Source: Cryptomeria japonica (taxonomy: Eukaryota > Streptophyta > Pinopsida > Cupressales > Cupressaceae). Taken from it: 64,000 nt of DNA. Under the pieces are notes generated by a model. It searched no databases. It was not told the DNA's origin and saw only the letters and a program-made list of their open reading frames with translations. Where the stretch lies: contig NC_081406.1 in the NCBI RefSeq assembly GCF_030272615.1, positions 473,988,900 to 474,052,899 of the forward strand. Direction: 5' to 3'. The position numbers and the translations under genes are program-made. Positions 57,805-64,000 of this stretch are shown piece after piece; within the stretch, counting starts at the first letter, position 1, and each line of letters begins with the position of its first letter.

Positions 57805-58200
57805 GTGGAAAGGAAGAACAAAACAATATTGGATGCAACAAGGACTATGATGACAAAAGCTAGATTAATTGATATCTATTGGAGGGAATCTATCAATGCA
57901 ACTATTTACACTTTCAACAAAGTACACATTAATGGTGATATCGGTAAGACTCCTTATGAATTATGGTTTGGTCGTACTCCTACTATCAAATATTTTAGAA
58001 TTTTTGGAAGCAAATGTTACATTAGAAGAGATGATGCATTAGGAAAGTTTGATCCTAGAAGTGATGAAGGAATATTTTTTAGGTTATTCTACTAAGAGAA
58101 AAGTATATAGATGTTATAACAAAAGATTCAAAAGGATAATGGAAAGCATAAATGTCAAGGTGGATGAGCATGGCAGTAATCTAATCAAATCATTTGATTA
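57805..58200 (+). pseudogene. Copia integrase, second part
   Basis: After the duplicated GTGGA the frame resumes with RKNKTILDATRTMMTKARL, directly continuing ...RLVE, which contains the catalytic Glu. INATIYTFNKVHINGDIGKT, PYELWFGRTPTIKYFRIFGS and KFDPRSDEGIF follow, all typical of the Copia integrase C-terminal region. Stops appear at 58093 and 58204. Confidence 0.8.
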
Positions 58201-58229
58201 TAGATGAGAAGATGAATTTATCAGACCTG

Positions 58230-59164
58230 AACCAATAATGAAAGAATCAGTTCAAAAGAGTGAACTAGTGACTCCGGTAGCATCAAAAAATTCAACAGTT
58301 ACAAAAAAACAACAAAATGAGTCAAAAAATCAAGAAAATTCAAAGACTCCCAGGTATGTTAAACTAAATCATTCTGAAGATCAAATCATTGGAGATAAAA
58401 GGAAAGGTGTGATGACTAGGAGAAGGTTAGCTACTAAACAGGTATGTTTAATTTCTCAAATTTAACCAAAATCTTTTATTGAAGCAAGTAAGGATGAAAA
58501 TTAGATAAAAGCAATGAAAGAGGAATTGCATCATATTGAAAAGAATAGGACATGGGAACTAGTACCTAGACCTAGAGACAAGAACAGTATTGGAACTAAA
58601 TGGGTTTTTAGCAATAAATTGAATGAGGCAAGTCAAGTTGTAAGGAACAAGGCTAGATTGGTTTGCAAAGGTTATTCACAGGAAGAAGGAATTTATTATG
58701 GAGAGACTTATTCCCTGGTTACTGGAATTGAAGTGGTAAGACTTTTTCTTGCTTATGTTGCACACAAGAACTACAAAGTATATCATATGGATGTTAAATG
58801 TGCATTTTTGAATGGAGATCTTGAAGAGGAAGTTTACATTGAGCAACATGATGGATTTTCTTTATCAGAAGACAAGGACATGGTTTGCAGATTGAAGAAA
58901 GCTTTATATGGACTAAAACAGGCCCCTAGAGTATGGTATACTAGATTGGATAAGTATCTTTCAAACTTTGGTTTTAGAAAAGGTAATGTTGATAGTAACT
59001 TATATTACAAAATTGAACATGATGATATATTGATTATTGAAGTCTTTGTGGATGATATCATCTTTGGAGGAGAAGAAGGTCTATGCATGAAATTTGTCGA
59101 TGATATGAAGAATGAATTTAAAATGTCTATGATTGGTAAGATGAAATTTTTCTTAGGTTTATAG
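58230..59164 (+). pseudogene. Copia reverse transcriptase
   Basis: After a linker (58238-58465) the RT starts with AMKEELHHIEKNRTWELVPR. GTKWVFSNKLNE, VYHMDVKCAFLNGDLEEEVY, KKALYGLKQAPRVWY and the catalytic box VFVDDIIFG follow, where FVDD stands in the place of YVDD. It ends at KFFLGL with a TAG at 59162-59164. The four core RT motifs are readable. Confidence 0.85.
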
Positions 59165-59963
59165 AATACTCAGACAGATAAAGGTATTTTCATTTGTCAA
59201 ACTAAGTATGTGAAGGAGTTACTTAATAAATTTGGACTTGAGAATTCTAAACTTGTCGGTACTCCTATGATAACCGATTGAAAATTGTCAAAGGATGATG
59301 AATCCCCTAAAGTGAATCTGAGTAGATACAAATCAATGATTGGTGGTTTGTTGTACCTAACTCAGAAAAGACCTGATATAACAAATGTTGTTTGTATTGC
59401 TTCTAGATTTCAAGCAGATCCTAGAGAAACTCATGATATTGTTGTCAAGAGGATATTCAGATATTTGGCAGGTACAGAAGACTTTGGGTTATGTTATCCT
59501 AAGGATGACGACTTTACATTATGTGCATATACATATTCTAATTGGGTAGGAGATGTGGATAACCAGAAGAGCACTACTAGTGGTGCATTATTTCTTGGGA
59601 AGAAATTGGTTTCATAGCTTAGTAAGAAACAATCATGCACTTCATTATCTACTGCTGCAGCAGAATATGTTGCAGCTGCTACCAACTGTACTCAAATTTT
59701 ATAGATGAAACAAATGTTAAAGGATATAAGGGTAAGCTATGATGAGCTTATTGTTATTCACTGTGATAATACTACTACTATTTATATGTCAAAGAATCCG
59801 GTATTTCATTCTAAATCAAAACACCTTTCTATAAGGTATAATTTCTTGAAGGAAAAGGTTGAAGCAAAGGAAGTCAGATTACAGATATTCTAACAAAACC
59901 ATTGCCTAAAGATACTTTTGAATATCTCAGAGATCAGTTGGGGTTACCAACCCTCCGGAAGAG
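59165..59963 (+). pseudogene. Copia RNase H and pol C-terminus
   Basis: SRYKSMIGGLLYLTQKRPDI and FRYLAGTEDFGLCY lead into RNase H. AYTYSNWVGDVDNQKSTTSG has changed from the usual YSDSDWAGD: the first Asp is lost. Next come TAAAEYVAAA, then HCDNTTTIYMSKNPVFHSKS, then LTKPLPKDTFEYLRDQLG near 59900-59945. Stops occur at 59282, 59617 and 59702. Confidence 0.8.
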
Positions 59964-59968
59964 ACTTA

Positions 59969-61106
59969 TGATAGACTTATAAAGCATTGAGAGGGGGGAT
60001 GAATCGGTGACATCAAAAACAATACCACTTCAAATATAGATTGGTAAAGAAAGTTAACCAGTTTACTTAATACTATGCATGCAATCCAAAGTGATATTAA
60101 AGCATCCACAACAAGTAAAACATCCACCATAACACAAGTGCTTATATGTGGAAAACCCAACTGGGAAAAACCACGGTGAGATGGGACTCACAAGTTAACT
60201 ATCTACAGTAATAGATAACTAACCAGTTAAGGTCTACAAAGTTCTCTGCTAGGAGCGAATCCTGTTAAAGATTCAAAAGCTTTGTTAGGAGCTATACCTT
60301 GTTAAAGGTAGTACCCTATTAGGAGTAACCTCGGTAGCGGATTTCAAACCCAAACTAATGGATCACTTGGTTAGAGGATTTGTACAATGAATCTTGTTAC
60401 AGCTTACTCGGTTAGGGGATTTGACTATTGTAGTTATTAGAAAGCAACAGGTGGTGTGATCTAGAAATATAACATCTTGCTTGAATAGATCCTCTTCTGC
60501 TTACTCGAAATTGCATCACCAACATACTCTACAACGCCTTCAATAATTAGCAACAACTTAACACTTCTATCTCGCATCATAAAAATAGTTCATCGCAATA
60601 TCATTATATAGACATTAGATTTCATGTTGGCTCAGGAAACTCATCACAATTTCCTAGGTGCAGAGTATCTGGACAATCTAACACAACACATCATAGATTG
60701 CCGCCAAATCTGCCAGTTAGGGATAACTCATCATGACCGGTGATAACTCATCACACAATCAATCAAACTGGTCGGAACACTGATATCGGTTAAGAGTTAA
60801 CCTCTTCCAACTCATATACCGATTGTCCTCCATTCGCCTCTTTAATGATCTATGCAGTATCTCCAAGCCGGTGTCATGACATTCCTGCATATACCAGTTG
60901 TCTGCATATACTGGTTAGACACCTTCAAAACTGATTGGACTTCTCTATGCAAATAATACTGGTTTTGCAATACAAAGACTTAGGAGTAGTACCGGTTTGC
61001 CTTAACTAAGATGACTATGACAATGTGAACATATGTTTGTGTGTACATGTGTCATCAATGACAACACATGAAGTCATCCATTAACAAAATCATCATCAAG
61101 CCAACA
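59969..61106 (-). repeat. 3' LTR of element F (~1.14 kb)
   Basis: Plus-strand ends are TGATAGACTTATAAAG and ...CATCAAGCCAACA. The sense end carries GATTCATCCCCCCTCTCAAT, the shared C-rich block. The polypurine tract (sense CCAAAGGGGGAGAT) directly adjoins at 61107-61120. Confidence 0.7.
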
Positions 61107-61120
61107 ATCTCCCCCTTTGG
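61107..61120 (-). other. Polypurine tract of element F
   Basis: Sense CCAAAGGGGGAGAT abuts the LTR, identical to the tracts of A and D. A weaker tract-like TCAAAGGGGTAG lies near 61250. Confidence 0.75.
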
Positions 61121-61283
61121 CATTGATGACAACACTTAGAAAAATTTACAACTTTACAACTAAGTTTGCTTACAAAAATTGTACATACATATTTCTACTC
61201 TCCCTTAACAATACATACAAAATTTTCACAACACATACATATTTCTACTACCCCTTTGACAACAATGCCAAATTGAAAAGTAG

Positions 61284-61284
61284 A

Positions 61285-61311
<27 letters not shown>
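61284..61311. repeat. (AT)n microsatellite
   Basis: About 14 AT units between the polypurine tract and the ORF2 end of element F. Confidence 0.9.
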
Positions 61312-61315
<4 letters not shown>

Positions 61316-61328
61316 TTTGCATCAAAAA

Positions 61329-64000
61329 CTACATATACAAAAATATAAGAGTTTTTGAAGGAGTGTTCACTACAATTTTCAAGAAAATGTCACTGAAAAT
61401 AATCTTCATCTGAGTAAAATTATTATCCCATGTTTCCAATAATGTTTCAATGATTTCAATGGTTGTCATAACTTGTGTAGTGAATTCTTCCATTGCATCC
61501 ATTGTGCTTATCTCTGGAGTCGCCAAAACCACTCCAGCATCCTTGTATGCCCGTTTTAAGATGTCCACTTTAGGTCTCAACAGGTTCTTTAGTTCTTTAA
61601 AGGATCGGAGTCTCTTAGCCTGTTCACAATCATAAATATCTAACCGATGTTGCAAATCATCAACTGATTTGCCAAAATCTAAGGCTGAATCCTGTAAAGG
61701 TATATACGCAGTACTTATCCTTTCCAGTTCCTTTTCTGTCTCTTCTTGCCTCTTCTTAAAATCAAGATAGAAAAATGAAATGTTAGATTTATAGGTCAAA
61801 ATATTTCCTCTAGTTTCAACAACAGTCTTCAAAAGATCTTTATTCAGAGATAAAGCAATCTTCCCTTTATCAATGTCTATCATAAGTTGATTTCCCCTCT
61901 TCTTTCTATAATTCTTCTTAGCTAAAGTCTGAGAAGATTCTTCAAGGGACCTCAGTTGGTCAGAAGCATCAACAACCAACTAGCCAAGCTTACCAATAGG
62001 GGTAGTCAATTTGCCAGTGTCAGTCTCAGGTGGGAGACTTGACGGAATATCAACAACAGTTTGAATTGTTTCTGCTTCTTTTCTTTTTAGCTCTAGATTG
62101 CATTACTGTAGCAATCTCCATGAGTTCAGATGCACTTATATTATCTACATCTATAGGTCCTTTTATTCCTACTGAGTCATCCTCATCATTAGTTTGTTAC
62201 TTTACCTTTTCTTTTTCCTTTTCATTTGTTTTGTCTGCTATCTTCTCCTTTGTTTTCTCTTTCTCTTCATCCTTTTTCTATTTAGTTTCCTTCACTTCAA
62301 CCTCTTTCTCTAGTTTCTCTCTCTCTATTTTTGCCTCTATTTATTTCTCCTGTGTATCTGTTGTAACTGATGGATGTTGATTTTCCACTCGGTGTTCATT
62401 TTCTGGTGGCGGTTGAATATCCATGCTAGGATCATTGATCGGTGCTTCAGCTGCTTCCTGTATAACAATAATGTCTGATTGTTGTAAAGGTTCCTTAACT
62501 AGTTAAATGATATTACCAGTTGTATCAATAGTGTCCTGGATTTCTTTAGTATCATCTACAAATATAACCGATAGAGAAGTAGTTTCATCCTTGTTCTTAA
62601 TAGGATAGACAACATCCAGTGTAATAATCTTCTTCATCTAGCTCCGGTTGATCTCCAATCTCTATTTGATCAGTTTTATGAGACTTCATTTGCTTATGCA
62701 TCCTTTGAATATTTTTGGCTATCTAGTGAGTATCAAATTCAATAGATTGAACCTTTCCAACCAATAACTTCGATATTTTTTATTTGGAATGAAATCGTCC
62801 TTTGAAATTATCAAGCAATTCTACTAATTCATCTCTAGGTAACTCAGGAAAATATTGAATGAAAACTCTATCAATAATTTCTTGATCTTTTTCTACAACC
62901 ATTTTCCACTTATTTACAAGAATAGAATACAAAGAATCAGAAATATCCTTTTCAATATCTTGAGGCAACCGATTGTATTGACACAAGTGGTTGATTACCT
63001 CTTGAACAATTTGTTGTTTCTGTTCATCATCAAATGAATCAAAATATTCTTTCACATTATCAAACCGTTTCCTCCCTAATTTTTTTAATGTCCTCTCAAA
63101 ATCATTCATAGGCTTGTATGATGTAACATTAATAGGAATACTTTTCTTTGAAATGTCTCCTATTGGTTTGGCTTTCTTACTAGTCACTTTCATTTTCTTT
63201 GGTTCTTCTTCAGTGTCGGTATCCTCATATTCTTCTTGAAGAATAAGTTGTCTACCTCTCTTCTTCATTGCAGTCTACTTCTTAGCATATACTTTAGGTG
63301 CCAGTTCCTTTTTGACTTGAACACTTCTTGTCACCCTTGTACCGGTGGTCACTGAAGGTGCTTTCTCAACTTTCTTCTTCTTCTCTTTGGCACTACTAGG
63401 TTGAGAAGGTGCATTCCTTTCCTGGTAAGTTCCCAGTCTTTTCTTCTTCTTATCCTTGGGAGGTGCCAAAATGTTTTTGGTATAACCGATAGACCAATCA
63501 ACAGATGACCATATTTGAACTTTTGACTATTGTCTTTCTTAATTGATTGCAGGTTCAACATCAATTGGCTCCTTATTCCCTCACATAAGTCATAATCTGC
63601 ATTCTCTGCAATCATCCTGTAAGTTGCATGCACAATAGCAGATGCCACACTATTCATCCTGCTAGAATAAAATATCTTATAACCAACGACCATAGTTGCA
63701 AATCCGGTTGCTTGATCCACAATGTTGTTGACCAAAAATGCACAACTGTCAGAGGTGGTGTGAGTCAATGCAATCACAGCCTCTTTTGAAATTTTCCTCA
63801 GCTTTGGAACTTCACCAGTTTGCCAAAAACCTGTCACTGCATGAATTGCTTCCTTCGTGATTATGTGTGACCTATCAAGATACATATTCTCTCCATGCAC
63901 ATGACTTATTATTATCCTAACATGCTCTTCTTCAAAATCTTCAAGAAAATATGCCGCATTATGAAAACCTTTTTCTTAAACCCTAATGAACTCGGGTTTG
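61329..64000 (-). pseudogene. ORF2 of element F (C-terminal ~890 codons)
   Basis: The sense frame enters from the right edge. ISHVHGENMYLDRSHIITKE and AIHAVTGFWQTGEVPKLRKI lie near 63910-63800; FKYGHLLIGL near 63560 is followed by a frameshift. A Lys-rich linker (KDKKKKRLGTYQERNAPSQP) follows, then QEVINHLCQYNRLPQDIEKD with DSLYSILVNKWKMVVEKDQE near 63000-62880, and a poorly conserved acidic region (62780-62000). The C-terminal coiled coil (61979-61329) ends LLRPKVDILKRAYKDAG...WDNNFTQMKIIFSDIFL. These blocks align one to one with ORF2 of A, B and D. Several stops and shifts occur. Confidence 0.65.

Larger units (their letters stand above)
47955..59968 (+). mobile_element. Ty1/copia retrotransposon, interrupted by A and cut by F
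   Basis: The 5' LTR is 47955-49153, followed by a degenerate primer site, gag, protease, integrase (split by A at 51228), RT and RNase H, reaching about 59960. The domain order (integrase before RT) defines Copia. The 3' LTR is not seen, because element F begins at 59969 within the terminal pol or leader region. Stops are numerous. Confidence 0.85.
59969..64000 (-). mobile_element. Polymerase-less LTR element F (3' half, continues right)
   Basis: The minus-strand element shows its 3' LTR (59969-61106), an adjacent polypurine tract and ORF2 running off the right edge. It is inserted into the end of the copia element; the left flank is ACTTA (59964-59968) and its partner lies outside the window. 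ORF2 motifs and the LTR end match the A/B/D plan. ORF1 and the 5' LTR would be beyond 64000. Confidence 0.75.

Noticed and set aside
1-64000. tRNA, rRNA, riboswitch or bacterial-type operon features
   Set aside because: None seen. TGGTATCAGAGC sites are primer binding sites, not tRNA genes, and the sequence is plant nuclear repeat DNA.

Overview
The window is nuclear DNA of a seed plant with a large, repeat-rich genome. A conifer or other gymnosperm fits best, but this is an inference from the repeat content: there is no host gene, rRNA or tRNA to prove it. Nearly everything is nested LTR retrotransposons: Ty3/gypsy of Tat and chromovirus type, Ty1/copia, and a polymerase-less family. There is also a LINE fragment and one small MITE-like insertion. 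All coding regions carry stops or frameshifts, so this is an accumulated graveyard rather than an active locus.

Layout. (1) 1-30083: a Tat-like Ty3/gypsy element on the minus strand. Its 5' LTR (24656-30083) is 5.4 kb and contains a long decayed ORF. The gag start lies at 24225-24468. The rest of gag, then protease, an extra RNase H, RT-RNase H and integrase run from 8927 down to about 2860. The 3' LTR (1-2724) leaves the window. (2) 8928-24224: a 15.3-kb insertion in that gag. It holds a permuted polymerase-less element (family B: ORF2 C-terminus, LTR, ORF1, ORF2 N-terminus), then a 5'-truncated chromovirus with a ~4-kb LTR (15852-24042) and a B LTR tail. (3) 30725-43905: polymerase-less element D (plus), flanked by near-identical 5-bp repeats and interrupted by E (32176-37895). 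E is an apparent 5.7-kb solo LTR with a 5-bp target duplication (AGAAG) and an internal ORF. (4) 43911-47900: unassigned sequence, an unidentified ORF remnant and a LINE RT fragment. (5) 47955-59968: a Ty1/copia element (plus), interrupted in integrase by polymerase-less element A (51229-57804, minus, target duplication GTGGA). (6) 59969-64000: the 3' half of polymerase-less element F (minus), inserted at the copia tail.

The main discovery candidate is the A/B/D/F group. These are four diverged LTR elements without protease, RT or integrase. All share one plan: LTR of 0.8-1.15 kb, initiator-Met-type primer site, ORF1 (coiled coil plus an array of 3-5 CCHC zinc knuckles), ORF2 (about 1,080-1,130 codons, no domain I can name), several polypurine tracts, LTR. 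F shows only its ORF2-to-LTR half. Their LTR ends and polypurine tracts look Copia/Sirevirus-like, so a copia element could plausibly mobilise them in trans. A second theme is that the two Tat-type LTRs (5.4 and 5.7 kb) each embed a ~1,000-codon ORF. A short motif of ORF2 has weak counterparts in those LTR ORFs.
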